Assembly (NCBI GenBank): GCA_016647705.1
Contig: CM028334.1
Coordinates: forward strand, 5,995,046-6,059,045
Source of the DNA: Eucommia ulmoides
Lineage: Eukaryota > Streptophyta > Magnoliopsida > Garryales > Eucommiaceae
DNA: 64,000 bases
Reading direction: 5' to 3'
The translations under genes and the position numbers were made by a program. Under the pieces are notes generated by a model. It saw nothing but the letters and a program-made list of their open reading frames with translations. It did not search any database and was not told where the DNA came from. Positions 1-13,636 of the stretch are shown one piece after another. The stretch's first letter is position 1. Each line of letters starts with the position of its first letter.

Positions 1-1964
1 GAAACTGAAACGACATAAACATTAAAATGACGTTTATATAGTGTTAGTTGTGGTTGAAAAATGAATTTAAGTATACAATTTTTTTTTTTAACATAATCCC
101 CTTTATTTATACAATATTCTCAAAATACTTGTCACCTAAAATATACAATATCAAATACAACCAACATCAAACAAGACAATAACCAATACAACTAGAAGAA
201 ACAAAATAGTCTTCAAAATTTGTTTTCAAAACGAACAATATAAACAAAACATACGTCCACCACCCACTGGAGCTCACCATCCAAGACTACTGGAACATAC
301 CTTAAATATAGATTATCAAATCATGGAATGTCTCTTATATCATTTACAAGGAAGACCTTTTCTCATTTTTTTCAACCTTTCCATTTACAATTCAAAATGA
401 AATAGCATATAAATAATATATTTGTAAACTAATTCGGAAACATTAAAACGGAATCGTACATTTCGAATTCGGAAGACCCATTTACAACTCGTTTTTCATT
501 TTTTCTTTTGTCGGTAAGAAAAATACTACTAGAGTATTTCTGATAATATTCACACACTTACTAACAAAGATCTCTTAAATTTTCTGTAATTTGAAGAGAT
601 TAGAAATCTTAGAGATATCAATGTCTATTTACAGAGAGAATTCCAAAGGGTGTGTTCGTTTCATTGGATGTCTATCGAATAAACATGATTCTTGAGATCA
701 AGAGTCACACTCATTCATATGGTGACTATTCATAGAACTTGAGGCCCATGTGGACGTTCCATGGGTTGATTCGATCTGCTCCATAATCCAACAATATTAA
801 TTAAACACCTAATATTATTGAAACTTAAACATAAATCTGAGAGGGACATATTTATGGGAAGTAAAAAACAACGAGAAACAGAAAAATTGACACAGCAGAA
901 ACAAATCACCCACGGATTCTGTTTCTATTCTGTACCATCTGGAACAAAATAGAACAGAAAAATTCCCCTGTGAATTTAATTAACTGCCCTATGCGTTCAG
1001 TAATCCATTCATGTTTACTAGGAGTCACAGAAAATTAAACTGTAGCTTCATTATTCCACAATATATTCTTATCATGAAAATGAATTGAAAGAAACTTAAA
1101 TTCAATTCATATGGGACAAACTGTGGACTCCACATTAGCTCTGAATTCTGGACTCTGGAGTCCACTTAAATTTATTTTTTTGTTCTGTTTTTCCCCTTAA
1201 TTTCTGTTCATTTTATTTTTTTTTTTAAAATTTCTGTTCTATTTTGTTTATCTGTTCTATTTTTTCTTTATTTTTGTTTATTTTCTGTTCTGTTCTTTTT
1301 TCTGTTAGAAACAAAAGGACTGAAAAAAAAAGAAGATAAACAGATCTGGAACGAAAAAAAAAAAGTAGAACAGAAAATAACGGGAATAAAAAGGACTGAA
1401 AAATACTGTAACTAAAGAAAGCTTCCAGGACTTAGATTTAGAAGCAATACTGTAAATCAGATTAATAATTTAGAGTAACAAAAATTGAAAACAAGTCTGA
1501 GAAAGCAATGCTCTTGTTTTTCAGATGAAATTTGGGAGAAAATGGGAAAATAGAGCTTAACCTCAAGGAAAATAACATGATCTTAACTTTTTGTTCTCAT
1601 TTTTTGTTCAGAAACAGATTTTTCATTGTTGTTTCTTTGTTGATGCTCCAAGGATTGTAGAACAGAAACATAAATCCAAACAGAAAACAAACCATAAACC
1701 ACAAATTTTGTGAGTCAGTCAACAAAGCACGACAAAAAAAAAAAATTTTGAGTAATTTGTAATCCAGATCATCAAGAAACAAACAACAAACCACAAATTC
1801 ATCAGCCATTAAAGCAAGAAAAAATTAACCCGAAAAGAGAACTTTCAATTTCATATCCACACCAAATCAAGAAACAAACAATAAACCACAATTTCATGAG
1901 CAATTAAACCAAAAAAAGGAAGGAAAAAAAGAAAGAAAGAAAAACATGTTTTGCTTCTGACCGA
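1..1964. other. Intergenic, AT-rich, downstream of the F-box gene
   Basis: No gene is supported here. From about 860 to 1400 the DNA is rich in TTCTGTTC-like strings on one side and GAACAGAA-like strings on the other, so it could fold back on itself; it may be a decayed MITE. The short open frames carry no recognisable domain. Confidence 0.6.
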
Positions 1965-3500
1965 CTAAATAATTGTCAATACAACACGAGACGATGCTTT
2001 TTGCATATTCCTTATTGCCTGAGTAATCCAATCTCTATTAATTCTAGTATCTTCTTCAAACTTGATGATCATTTTCTCCAGTGCGCGTCCTCTCTCTAGA
2101 ATGCAACGAATTATTTCCATTTCGCTCCTACGTCCCTCGAAATTACTCAACTCAACCTCCTTAATTCGAAATTCCAACACCGGAGTACTAACATATATAA
2201 AATGAAATCCCTCTCCCCATTCCTTCTACATATGTCAATCGTAACTAAACTTAGTCAATGTATAAATACAAGGAGTACTAACGATGCAACAAATTAATAT
2301 TCTTTTTTAATAACTTTTTCATAACTAAACCAAAAATTTTGCACGATTTTCAAAAACTATTTTTGGAAATTATGAATACAAAGATAAACAGGCTCTAAGA
2401 TTCTTACCTTATGAATAGCTAAAGTAAGAGTCTCGAGATTTGGGGAGATCCTGAGCAAATGACTCAGGAGTTTCAGAAAGCGCTTATCATTTCCCAACTC
2501 GAACTTTAATTTCTTCAGCATTGGGAATGATATCCACGAGCGTTCTACATCATTAAAAACATTGCAGAGAGCCTGAAAGTACAATAGAAAAAACAACATT
2601 TGAGTGATAAGAGAAAAGTTATGATGACAATGAATAAAATCAGGAAAGTATATGAATAGCTTAGTTGCATACCCTTTGGGCTGTTATGTGTAGTTCCAAA
2701 ACTGATGTCCTTTGAAGCACTTGGAGAAACTTAAGGAAAACATGGCCAATACTTTCATGTTCTTCGTCCACTTCAAGAAATGGAAACATGGAAATGTCAA
2801 CCAAAGACGATAGCTTCTCTAGTGAGTAATCTTTGACAACAAAACCGTAGTAATTCATAGATATTTGATTTGGGGGGATATCCAAGATTTCATCGTCTAC
2901 AATATCATATATGCGTATCCTATACAGTGTTTTGTGGGTAATGGTTAAATTCTTAAGGTGGGGCGAAATAACACAGAAAGCTGATCCATGACTGAATTCG
3001 CATGTATCGATAGTCAGATACTCAAGAACATGACATCTTGAGAAGAAATTATTGGTTAAATCCTCGTCCGGAAAATGAACATCCTTAAGTCGGAGATGCG
3101 TGAGCCAGCAGAATTGATCAAATTTAGGAAGGATAAGGGATCGAAAGGCCAACCATAAATCCAACTTCTTAAAGCATCTAGCTGTTACTAGATGATCAGG
3201 CAACGTGAGATCCTCCTCCTCTCCGGTGTAACTCAGACAAAATTCTTTGGCTTGACGGAGAGCCGCATTAATCCAGTGAGGAAATGTTGACACATTACTG
3301 AATCGATCGAAAATAAGAGTCATTCTGGTAATCTCCATATTACTCCAACGTCTAGACAATATTCTAATTCTCATGAGTTCGCGCATTTCAAGAAAGGAGA
3401 AGATTCTATCAAGAAGATGTACGGGGAAATCGCTAATTCTGTCTACGCTTGCGCTTTCGGGGCGGATCAACTCATGCGAATTCTCTGATTGACTCGCCAT
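1965..3500 (-). CDS. F-box/FBD/LRR-repeat protein
   Basis: Predicted substrate adaptor of an SCF ubiquitin ligase. Exons on the minus strand are 3500-2673, 2572-2408 and 2225-1965, all joined in phase 0 with GT-AG introns, giving 417 aa. The F-box lies near residues 20-60 (DRISDFPVHLLDRIFSFLEM, then the SRRW motif). Leucine-rich repeat-like segments follow (LRLKDVHFP, LEYLTIDTC, LKNLTI). The last exon holds the FBD domain (KEVELSNFEG, then EMEIIRCILE and LEKMIIKFEE). Length is usual for this large plant family. The start is the ATG at 3500 just before the F-box. Its target protein cannot be predicted. A GA microsatellite lies about 160 bp upstream. Family assignment is firm, splice sites fairly firm. 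Confidence 0.9.
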
Positions 3501-3657
3501 CGTCTGGATTGTCGAAGACAGGAATTGAACAGTAGCTAGAATTTAGTTGGAAAAGTTCACCTCATTGATTCTCGGGGAGATTTCATCGAACATATGGAGA
3601 GCTTCACACGGAGGAGACTGCAAATCAATGATCGTTTACCTCAATAGAAGCACACGC

Positions 3658-3682
<25 letters not shown>
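3658..3682. repeat. (AG)n microsatellite in the F-box gene 5' region
   Basis: About 12 uninterrupted AG units, 160 bp upstream of the F-box start; read on the gene strand it is a CT tract, common in plant 5' leaders. Confidence 0.9.
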
Positions 3683-3688
<6 letters not shown>

Positions 3689-4430
3689 ATTTCCCACCAA
3701 GACTCGGTTATCGTTAGGGATTGAATTGTTTGCAACAGAAATTGTTTCCGTGCCGTTTTATACGAAGCGGTAATTTTTGAATTGGCAAAACTCAAATTTG
3801 CGTTATTCACCCTCGATAATTTTATTGCGTTTCAATTTTAGTCTTATAATTATGAATGTGATTTTAAAATATCATTTTATTAAATTTTCTATTCAAATTG
3901 GACGGGATTAGGAATAAATTTGTAATTTTTTTTACTCTAACTTCACCGAGTATTTTTCCCACTCCAACTACCATCAACGATACCACCGACAAATCCTGAG
4001 GCCCCGCCATCATCATCAACCATCTCCAAGTCATTAGGGATGACAATTCAACTCGGATTGACGGGTAACTGAATCAAACCAAACTGAACATTTTGGTTTT
4101 GAAATCTTATATGGTTTTGACTACAGTTTTGGTTTCGGAATTGAAAACTGAAACGATTTTAGTTTCGGTGTTGGGATAGTAACTGTTAAATCGAACCACG
4201 TAAACGGTATTTAGATATTTTTTTTATTATATATATTACCCTCACTTTTTTATTTATTTACATTTTGACCATCAGTGTTAGTGTGTGTGTGTGTGTATGT
4301 TATAGGGTTGATGGGTTAATTCGTTTATATATATAAAAAACAACGATTTGCGATTTTACAGTTTCAAATTTGGTTTTATATAAAAATTAAAAAGCTTTAA
4401 TGATTTCATTGTTTTGGGTTTGGTTTTGCA
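3683..4430. other. Intergenic between F-box gene and foldback element
   Basis: No gene seen. From about 4050 the sequence (ggttttg/ggtttcgg strings) looks like an old repeat; it resumes after the foldback element at 5162, so that element landed inside it. A short GT run lies at 4279-4297. Confidence 0.5.
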
Positions 4431-4439
4431 TAAAATTAA

Positions 4440-5152
4440 GGTCAAATTATATTTTAAATCCTCTAACTATTGACAGATTTCTAAGTAGTCCTCTTAAGTT
4501 TTTGCGTTTCATTTTAAACCATCTACGTATGAACACAGTTTTAAAAAATCATGTTAAATTTTTCATCCAAACTAACAGAATGAAGGGACGAAATACTAAT
4601 TTTTTATTTTTTTATTTTTTAATCATTATTTTTTCTTTTTTCCTCCATCTTCACCATCGATGAAGCGCTCTCTCTCTTCCCTCTTTGCCAAATATTTCCC
4701 TCTCTCTCCACCACCTTCTTCTGTCGCCACAACAAAATTGCTGCCGCCACCACAAAGTTACAGGGGGTGAACACCCACGGTTGGGTGTTCATCCCTATAA
4801 AGGGGGGGGGTGTTCACCCCCTGTAATTTTGTGGTGGCGACGGAAGAAGGTGGTGGAGAGAGAGAAGAAAAGATTTGGTGAAGAGGAGAGAGAGAGAGAA
4901 GTTCAACGCTGGTGAAGATGGGGGAAGAAAGAAAAAGAAAAAAAGAAAGCGAAAGAGAAAAATGATTGAAAAATGAAAAAAATAGAAAATTACTATTTTA
5001 TCCCTTTATTCTGTTAGTTTGGATGAAAAATCTAATAGAATGATCTTTTAAAACCGTGCTCATACGTAAAGGATTTAAAATGAAACGCAAAAACTTAGGA
5101 AAACTATTTAGAAATTTGTCAATAGTTAGAGGATTTAAAATTTAATTTGCTC
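4440..5152. mobile_element. Mutator-like foldback MITE with 9-bp target duplication
   Basis: 713 bp. The first 24 bases (GGTCAAATTATATTTTAAAT...) and the reverse complement of the end (GAGCAAATTAAATTTTAAAT...) are nearly the same, and the arms stay complementary almost to the middle (around 4790-4800). The central arms contain accaccttcttctgtcgcca and its near complement. The 9-bp direct repeat TAAAATTAA flanks it at 4431-4439 and 5153-5161. Nine-base duplications and long inverted repeats are typical of Mutator-like elements. No transposase is present, so it is non-autonomous. Confidence 0.85.
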
Positions 5153-5202
5153 TAAAATTAAACGGTTCAATTTTGCAACTGTTTTTTTAAAACAACGATT
5201 TT

Positions 5203-5600
5203 GGGTTCGGTACATGCCCAAGGGTTTTGGTTTCTAGTGAAACTGGCCCAAAATCAAACCGTTGCCATCTCTACAGGTCATTTCATTGTTCGTGATTTGC
5301 AGCGTCATCGGTAATTCCATCGTAGATCTAGACTCGTGGTCATCGTTGCTTCATTGTTATTTCTTTTGCAACGTCGTAGTGTCATCGGATTTGCAAGATC
5401 CATATCTTGGTTCTTTGGTTTCGTTGTGCCACCAGATTGATGCGATTCAATCATAGTTCTTGATTTATCGCATCGCCTTCACAACGTCAGATTTTGAGAG
5501 TTTCTTTCTAAATCAAGATGGGTTTCCAAGCGGGAGTTATTTTATGTTTTAGATTTGATTAGGTTTTGTTAAATATTGATTTTGTTTGCCATTTTAAAAA

Positions 5601-5633
<33 letters not shown>

Positions 5634-6335
5634 TGATATGTTCATCAATGGCAATTTTGGTTAGATTTTTTGAAATTGTTGCTTTCTCTAGCTATATCTC
5701 TTCCCTATGGTTCTTTGTTCAATCTCTTCGCGGAATTGTCATTGTTAAAGATTGAAGCATTGCTTGCCACTGATGGATTTTGCTTTGGTACACGCCTAAG
5801 GGTTTTGATTTCTAGAGAAACTGGCCCAAAATCGAACCTTTGCCATATCTACAAGTCATTTAATTCCATCGTAGATCTAGACTCGTCGTCATTGTTGCTT
5901 CATCGTCATTTCTTTTGTAACGTCGTAGCGTAGTCGGATTCGCAAGATCCATATCTTGGTTCTTTGGTTTCGTTGCTACACTGGATTGATACGATTCAAT
6001 CATAGATCTTGATTCGTCATATCGTCTTCGCAGCATCTTCGTGACGCCGAATTTTGGGAATTTCTTTCAAAATCAAGATGGGTTTCTAAGAGGGAGTTAT
6101 TTATGTTTTAGATTTGATTAGGTTTTGTTAAATTTTCATTTGTTTTGCGATTTTAAAGAACTATCTCTCTTTGTTTTGTGATATGTTGATCAATGACGAT
6201 TTTTGTTAGATTTTTGCAAATTGTTACTTTCTCTAGCTATATCTCTTCCCTCTGGTTCTATGTTCAATCTCTTCGCGGAATTTTGTCATTGTTAAAGATT
6301 GAAGCACTGCTTGCCACTGATGAAGATTGAAGGTT
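5203..6335. repeat. Tandem duplication, unit about 550-580 bp
   Basis: Copy 1 (about 5203-5785) and copy 2 (about 5786-6335) share ordered blocks: ggttttggtttctagtgaaa-like start, gtagatctagactcgt, gatccatatcttggttcttt, atcaagatgggtttc, and ctctagctatatctcttccc. They differ by point changes and small indels; copy 1 carries a CT/CA microsatellite at about 5604-5633. No coding function is seen. Confidence 0.75.
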
Positions 6336-7285
6336 GATGAAAATCCAAATTTCGAAAAAAAAATGCAAAGTGTAGAAATTTTTTCTTTAGATGGGAACAA
6401 TTTTTCAACAAAACAGACGTGAAATATTTATTCGTTCGAAGCAATTGAAGATTGAATAATTTTTCTTGTTAGCTCAACTGATTACTTAAGATGGGATGAA
6501 TTTAATAGCTTAAAAATTAATCTAAAAGGTTAAACTGTATCTGATTTTACCATTTTTACAGAACTTTTTTGAAGCAAGCCACGCACAAACACAATCATAA
6601 ATAGAGCACTAATAGAGATATTGACACAATAATTTTATAGTAGTTCGACAAATTACTTTTGTCTACATTTACTCTTATGAGTTCTCAAACAATTTAGACA
6701 CTTAAATTTAGTGGTACAAAATACAAATTGTTATTTTCCTTTCTTTTTCCTTATCTAAAAATAAATAAATTTTGTTCCTCTCGTTTGTAGCACTGACAAC
6801 AGTTTTAGTCGGTTGTCAGTTTCACTAGTGACGTGATTGGTATCTTAAATCTCCAGTTTCTCATCATTCTTGTCCAAATTTTAGCAAGCCATTAATAATT
6901 AGGTTAAATTAACATCAAGCCCAAATCTTCGGGTTAAATGTGATATTTTTCAGACTACAGGGACCAACTAAACACTCACCCCAAACATCAAGGATCAAAA
7001 GTACAATTTTCCCTATATGGAAGGCGAGAGGATGTATTGATATTCGCAAATCCCATTTCTACCCTTTGTTCCCAGCACAAAATTACGGCTAAATCCATTA
7101 CGGGTTGGTGAGAAAGTAGGTGGTCATTAGTCATTACCAAATTTGGACCCCATTGCCAATGCCATGGCCAACTCAGTACTCAACTTCTCTTTTCCCTCTT
7201 CCCACCTACCCACTAACACCCAATTTTATCTAAAATATCAAATAAACCCCCACATAATCCCCTCACCCCCTAACACCCAAAACCA

Positions 7286-7317
<32 letters not shown>

Positions 7318-8742
7318 AAAAAATAAATAAATTCTAATATGACCTCTCATATATATATTTCGGTACAAATGGTTGGATGAGTTTTTTTTTTACTATTAAA
7401 CTTTCCAAATGAGTCACACTAGATAACCGCTAGACTATAAGTCTTGGATTTGGCCTATCATATACAATGTATTTGAAATAAATATATTTCTTAATAAATA
7501 AAAATATTTATATCATTTGAATTTTGATAATTTTGAGAGATTTAAATAATAAATGATTTATAATTGAACATAAAAAATAAAAATTGATTTTTTTTTGTCT
7601 TACTTAGTGACAAGTGAAGATATTTGTGTATAATAGGTTAAAATTATAAAATATCTAGGGTCAAAAGTATAACTAACAATTATTTAATAGAATATATTAG
7701 AAATTAAATTGTAAGCTAATGATATGTACATATTTGAGAAATTTATTCTTTTTGGCGAACACTCCATAAATTTAAAATTTTAGCACATGTAATGCATATT
7801 TTATAATAATTTTTTCAGAAATTCAAAACTATTGTACCACATAAAAGCAAATGTAACATTTACATGTAAAAAAATATAATAATTTTTATGATAGTAGTAT
7901 TGAAGTTCTTAAAGAAGATATTTTATAAGTGAATTAGATGAACATTGAATTACAAAATTGGGATTAAAAAAAAATTAAATTATTTATATAAATGGGGATC
8001 CCCAAAATAAAAAATAAATTGAGGGAGCACGATGATCCCTAGAGTATGGGAGTATGGATAGGTGTTTATGTGGATTTTGAGATTTATCAAATTATACATT
8101 TATTCACTCATGTTTTACATTTGTTTCAATCGTAAAAAAAAAAAAACGTTAATGATTTTAGATGAAAAATGAGTTGTGTTTAACACGATGATCATTTAAT
8201 AAGGATTTTTTTGTCATTTTATTACTCCACTAAATCTATGATATTTTTTTTTTATATTTTTCAAATATCGATTATTCTAAAAAATAAGAAAGAAAAATCT
8301 GAATCGTTGTCTAGAAATAACATTTAATAGTAAAATGACAAAAATATCTTTATTAAAAAATCATTTGTTGATAATAATAATTTTTTGTCCAAATTTATTA
8401 ATAATTTTTTTAATTTTATAAAATTAAAATAAACGTGAAACTTTAGAGATGAAGCATATATACTCAGGGTACACAAAAACATATGTCTTTCCTATATTTA
8501 AAGAAAAAAATAATAATTTTCCCTTAATAAAAACAAAATTGGTGAGTTTCAAAATATTTTCCTTGTTAAATTCCGAGAATATCCTTCCTCCCCCTCCCCT
8601 TTGTATCCCCCCTCTCGCTGTCATTTGGCTGCATTACGACTGTTAAACGCCTCTCTCTCTCTCCGCTCTTCGACGGAGCTTCCAACATTTTCCACCCCCT
8701 TCTCTCTCCCTCTCTCTCTTCTGTGATCCAAACTCTGCGAAA
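6336..8742. other. Intergenic and upstream region of the PEP translocator gene
   Basis: No gene supported. It contains a C20 run followed by an A run at about 7288-7323, long AT-rich DNA, and just upstream of the translocator start a CT-rich stretch (8650-8722) that fits a 5' leader. No certain TATA box was assigned. Confidence 0.5.
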
Positions 8743-11700
8743 ATGCAGAGCTCGGCAATTTCGTTCTCGCCTTCGATTTCGCTTCCGAAGCCTCGAAAAC
8801 CTTCAAATCTCTGCTCTCTCTATAGATTCAATCCTATATCGATATCTCCGCCCTCCCTCGGCGGCACCTCGGTTTCATCGACTCGTCGGCTGCCTTCAAT
8901 CTATTGCTGTTCTTCTTCTTCGTCGTCGTCGTCGTCGGGGTCCAGGTTGAGCGATGGATGGATTTCGAATCCTTCGCCTGTGCCAGAGCGTGAATCGAAC
9001 GGGGTTGAGGTTAGGGCGACTTCGGTGCCCGAGAGCGCCGGGGAGGCTCCCAAGTCGAAAGCAATGACTGACACTGTGGTGCTTGGATCGCTGTTTGGCC
9101 TTTGGTACCTTTTCAACATTTACTTCAATATCTACAACAAGCAGGTTAATGTTTATCGAGATTCTTTGAGTTTCATATTAGTTGAACTTCGATTTGTTTC
9201 GCCGAGAGGTGTTTTCTCTCAATTTGTTTCGATCTGAGCTCAGATCTGTTTACTCGTTTATGGCTCTTTGTGTGAACATGCATATAGGTATATACACACG
9301 CATACGCATTCATGTATTGAATTTATGGTACTAAACATGTTATACGTACTTATATGTACATGCTCATACATGATGCACGTTTGAACATCGGGTTTCTGGA
9401 AATTTTTATTGACGGGTAGAGAAGATGAATGGCTGGCAAATGAATTCAAATTTGGTCAACTTCCACGTTTTGTTTTTGATTATTTACTTTGTGGAAAGTG
9501 AAGAAATATTAAATTTAGCTTCTGTAGATTTTGAAATCAAAATCTGTGAAATGCCGAATTGTTTTTCATTGAATGATTGTGGGAGTGAAATACTTCAATT
9601 CCATCTGGAAAAAGCTGGAAAAAGCAAGAAGCTAAATTTGGTAGCAAAAATTTTCAAACTGTGGTAGCAAAATTTGTTTGATCAAACAGCTGGGATGCAG
9701 TGTATTTTAATTAATAGGTATTGGTTTGAATTTTTCATCAAGCTAAGCGCCTCAGATTTTCTAAGATTTTTATTGCTGCTAGTTTTGTTTTGAAGGTTAA
9801 TTCTTGGACCTTATTAGGAAAAGGTATCACAATTCCATCACGTACAAGATAAATCAAGAATATAGCCTGTTAATTCTTGGACCTTATTAGGGAAAGGTTT
9901 GATGATTCCATTTTGTACAAGATAAAGCAAGAATATAGCTTGTATGAATTGGATTTTTGCGCATCACTGTCAGCATTTGTGGAAATTGGCTTACCAAAGA
10001 TATATCTGCTAATTTACTTCACAAGGGAAATATTATTTAACGTTGCACATTGACTCACTGAGTATTAATTATGCGTACTCTTCACAGGTACTGAAAGTTT
10101 TCCCATATCCAGTTACCATTACCCTGATTCAGTTTGCTGTGGGGACTGTACTCGTTAGCTTTATGTGGATCTTCAATCTCTACAAACGGCCTAAAATAAG
10201 TGGCTCACAGGTATTTTAGCGTGCGATTGAACGGTTAATCCATGTGTTTAAAATTACTGATTTTCTCATATTGACGTTGGTTATGATGAATTGCTTGGCA
10301 GCTCGCAGCTATCCTTCCCCTGGCTGTGGTTCACACTTTGGGAAACCTTTTCACTAATATGAGTCTCGGTAAAGTTGCTGTTTCATTTACACACACAATC
10401 AAAGCTATGGAGCCATTCTTCTCCGTTGTCCTCTCTGCTATGTTTCTAGGGGAGGTGCGTGCTGATAATGCTTTCGCTTTTTTGTTTTAGCTTTTGGGCT
10501 CATTATTTGGATATGCCTGTTGGAGACTATTTTATGTAGTGTTGCAGGCATTTTTATTGTCAATCTATACCAGCAACTACTTTCTCATGTCTTTTTGCAA
10601 GTGCCTCTTTGCCGATGCGATGGGTGATGGTTGCCACTGAAAAACACATATGGAATAAATAATGACATGTTAGTGCTATTTTTAAGTTCTTTTTTGCTTA
10701 AAAGCAAAAAAAGGTACTGAATTTTTAAAGTGGCATTTGTTTTGGACTTAAAATAACTACTTTTAAAAATAAAAATATAACGTAAAAGCATGATGTTTAC
10801 CTTTTTTGTAAAGTAAAAAATGTGTTTGTTTTTGTTTCTTTGATTTTATATTAAGAGCAATGGAGTAGTACCTATCCATTCAAATTTTCTCAACCATATT
10901 TGAATTTTTTCCTGCATTGAGAGATATCATCTATAGGTTATCAAACGCACTTTTTATTTTTACCTTTGCTTTCATGTAAAAGTATTTCTTTGTACAAATA
11001 AACTTTTTTCATTGTAAGAAGTATTTAAAAAATGTTGCTCACTCTCTGTTTAATAACTCGATGACATCTTTCTAATCATCCTACTCAAACAGTTCCCTAC
11101 TTTGTGGGTGGTCTCTTCCCTTTTGCCAATTGTTGGAGGAGTAGCATTGGCATCAATGACTGAGGCCTCTTTCAATTGGTAAGTATGCATATGTCTTCTT
11201 TAACACTTTCTTCCGTTCCTCTTCCTTCTCTCTTAACTAGGCTCAGTTCTTTGTTTTGATTCTGTTTACTTTTAAAATGAAAAATCAGTTATGGAAGTTG
11301 TCAATCTTATGTTTATATGCAATCTCGTCTTGATTTTTTTAAACAGGGCCGGGTTTTGGAGTGCAATGGCTTCTAATTTGACCAATCAATCTAGAAATGT
11401 TCTCAGCAAGAAGTTCATGGTTAAGAAAGAGGTATCATTTTATCTTTTCTAGTGTTATATGTTCATTATCTATCTGTTGATGAATAGGTTGTCGTTTTTT
11501 TAATATTTTGTTGAAAAAAAAATCTTGTTTTGAAAAACCCATAATGGCTTCTTTATTGCCTTTTTTTTTTTTTTTTTTTTTAAAATTTTTATATATTTTG
11601 GCAAGTTCGGTTATTTTGACACATTATGGTATCATTTCAAATGAACTTCTTTAACATCTATCTCTTCAAAGTCAAACAAAAGATACATAAGTAGAGTGTG

Positions 11701-13636
11701 TGTGTGTGTCAAATTGACACACCAGGGCCTGCCCCGAGAAAATCTGTGGCCCTAGGCAAATTTTGGAAATCGGACCTCTTAATATTTAAAGAATATTTTG
11801 TATACTCATAATTTTTTCATAAAACCAATATATCATTTGAAAAAGAAAAAGTTAAAATAGGATTGAGTTTTTTTAATATAGTATTATATTAATACAAATA
11901 TAGATATATATAGGGTTCGATTCGAAGGGGTCCTTTAGGTGACCTGCATTGGTGCCTAGCCCCAGGGCTGGCCCTGACAAACATATAGTTTTTTTATATA
12001 TAGTTTCCTTTCTATTGGTTTGGCGCCTAATAAAGAGGTTGTTCTTATACAGGAATCTTTGGACAACATCACTCTATTCTCAATTATTACAATCATGTCC
12101 TTTTTCTTACTGGCGCCTGTCACTATTTTCATGGAAGGCGTCAAGTTCACCCCTTCTTACCTGCAAGCTGCTGTGAGTAAATCCTGTTAGCAGGAACTTT
12201 TACATTTTATTTATTTATCTGGTTCTACAAAAGAAGGGTTTTTTTTCCCCCTGTTTTTCCACTTATTTGTTTTCCAAACAGGGATTAAATGTGAGACAGG
12301 TCTGCACTAGATCCCTCCTTGCTGCGCTTAGCTTCCATGCATATCAACAGGTAAGCATTTTAAAAGTGGTGTTCTTATTTTCTCATCCAATTCCTTGCAA
12401 CCAAACACTACCTTAGCTGTTTCAGTTTCACTTATCCTTTGTTTTGCCGGCTCCCTTGTTTATTGTTTATTGAAAACAAAAATTAAAAAAGCAAAATTAA
12501 TTTTGTTTGTACTTGAATAGACTGCTGATTGTTTAAGTGGGATTCCTTTTTATACTCTCTCACACGCAGACGCGCGATGCGCTACTCTACACTAGGTAGA
12601 ATGCATTCTTAGAATCATGTGTTATTGGGTTCTTGGTTATTAGTTTAAAATTTAATCAGTTATGCCCTGTTTATTTAGTGTTTCCGCTCCATAATTTCTG
12701 TTCTGCTCCCAGAAATTTAGGATTAATGTACAGAAATGTGTTTTGTAAACATATTTTTGTTTCCAAATATTCTCAAAATTTTGGGAGTAATTCCAGAATT
12801 TCTTGAGAATTTGAGCAACAAAAAATGTTGGTTCCTATTGATTCCCACAAAACTATTCCTAATCTATTTCATAAGGGTAAATATTGAAAACCACTACCAG
12901 CACCACACATCTTGATCTTCTTCTCTCTTTCTTCTCTTTCTCTATTACACGCGCGCGCGCACACACATATATGTATATGTATATAAAAACGATCCAAGCT
13001 TAGTTGCAACTAGACACTTTTTTTTGTTTTTAATCTGAGAAATTATAGAAACATTTTAAGAATAATTATTGTTCCCAAATTCGATTCTGTTCTCAGAATA
13101 CTCCAGAACAAAAACAGAATTCTCATCCCATCTTATTGGGAGTAGAAATAGAAAAGCATAAGCGTTAATCAAAAGCCACCTTAGCAATCCTCATCAAAGT
13201 TTCCCCAAAAATTATTAGTTCAATTAACATTGTGAAGATGTGAAAACTTATGTAAATATAGGGTTTTATTTTTTATTTAAATGTAAAAATAAATAAAAAC
13301 TTGTGTTTGTTGTTGTTTGTTCAGGTTTCATATATGATATTGCAAAGGGTATCTCCAGTAACTCATTCTGTTGGCAACTGCGTGAAGCGGGTGGTGGTGA
13401 TCGTGACATCTGTCCTCTTCTTCCGCTCACCCGTTTCCCCGATTAACTCTCTTGGTATATAATCTCTTACATCTAATAAAATTTATCTTTTTTAATAATG
13501 AAAACAAATTGCTTCGGATTATAATTTTTTTTTTGTATCATACACAATATTTGATGCAGGAACTGGAGTGGCACTTGCTGGTGTGTTCATGTACTCGAGA
13601 GTGAAACGCATTAAGCCAAAGCAAAAGGAAGCTTGA
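8743..13636 (+). CDS. PPT1: Phosphoenolpyruvate/phosphate translocator, plastid inner envelope
   Basis: Exchanges cytosolic phosphoenolpyruvate for plastid phosphate, feeding the shikimate pathway. Nine exons: 8743-9144, 10088-10210, 10302-10454, 11093-11178, 11347-11431, 12053-12172, 12282-12350, 13325-13454, 13560-13636; phases agree and give 414 aa, close to Arabidopsis PPT1/CUE1 (about 408). Residues 1-95 form a Ser/Arg-rich transit peptide (start [10 protein letters not shown], nine-serine run). The hydrophobic carrier core starts near 107 ([14 protein letters not shown]). Hallmarks are [76 protein letters not shown] and the terminal VKRIKPK. PPT rather than triose-phosphate or glucose-6-phosphate type is chosen from overall match; PPT1 against PPT2 is less certain. 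Introns 5 and 7 hold MITEs. Confidence 0.95.
11724..11975. mobile_element. hAT-like MITE in PPT intron 5
   Basis: 252 bp. Starts AGGGCCTGCCCC and ends GGGGCTGGCCCT-like (cccagggctggccct), giving short inverted ends. Flanking octamers gacacacc and gacaaaca match at 6 of 8 positions, as expected of an old 8-bp duplication. No coding capacity. Confidence 0.55.
12663..13190. mobile_element. PIF/Harbinger-type MITE (family with GTTTGGTTA ends) in PPT intron 7
   Basis: 528 bp, flanked by TTA on both sides (12660-12662 and 13191-13193). The interior has the family signature: GTTTCCGCTCC, AGGATTAATGTACAGAAA, AAAATTTTGGGAGTAATTCC, and bases rich in CAGAAA. Related copies sit at 46140, 51357, 52306, 56230, 57820 and 62848. 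Confidence 0.65.
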
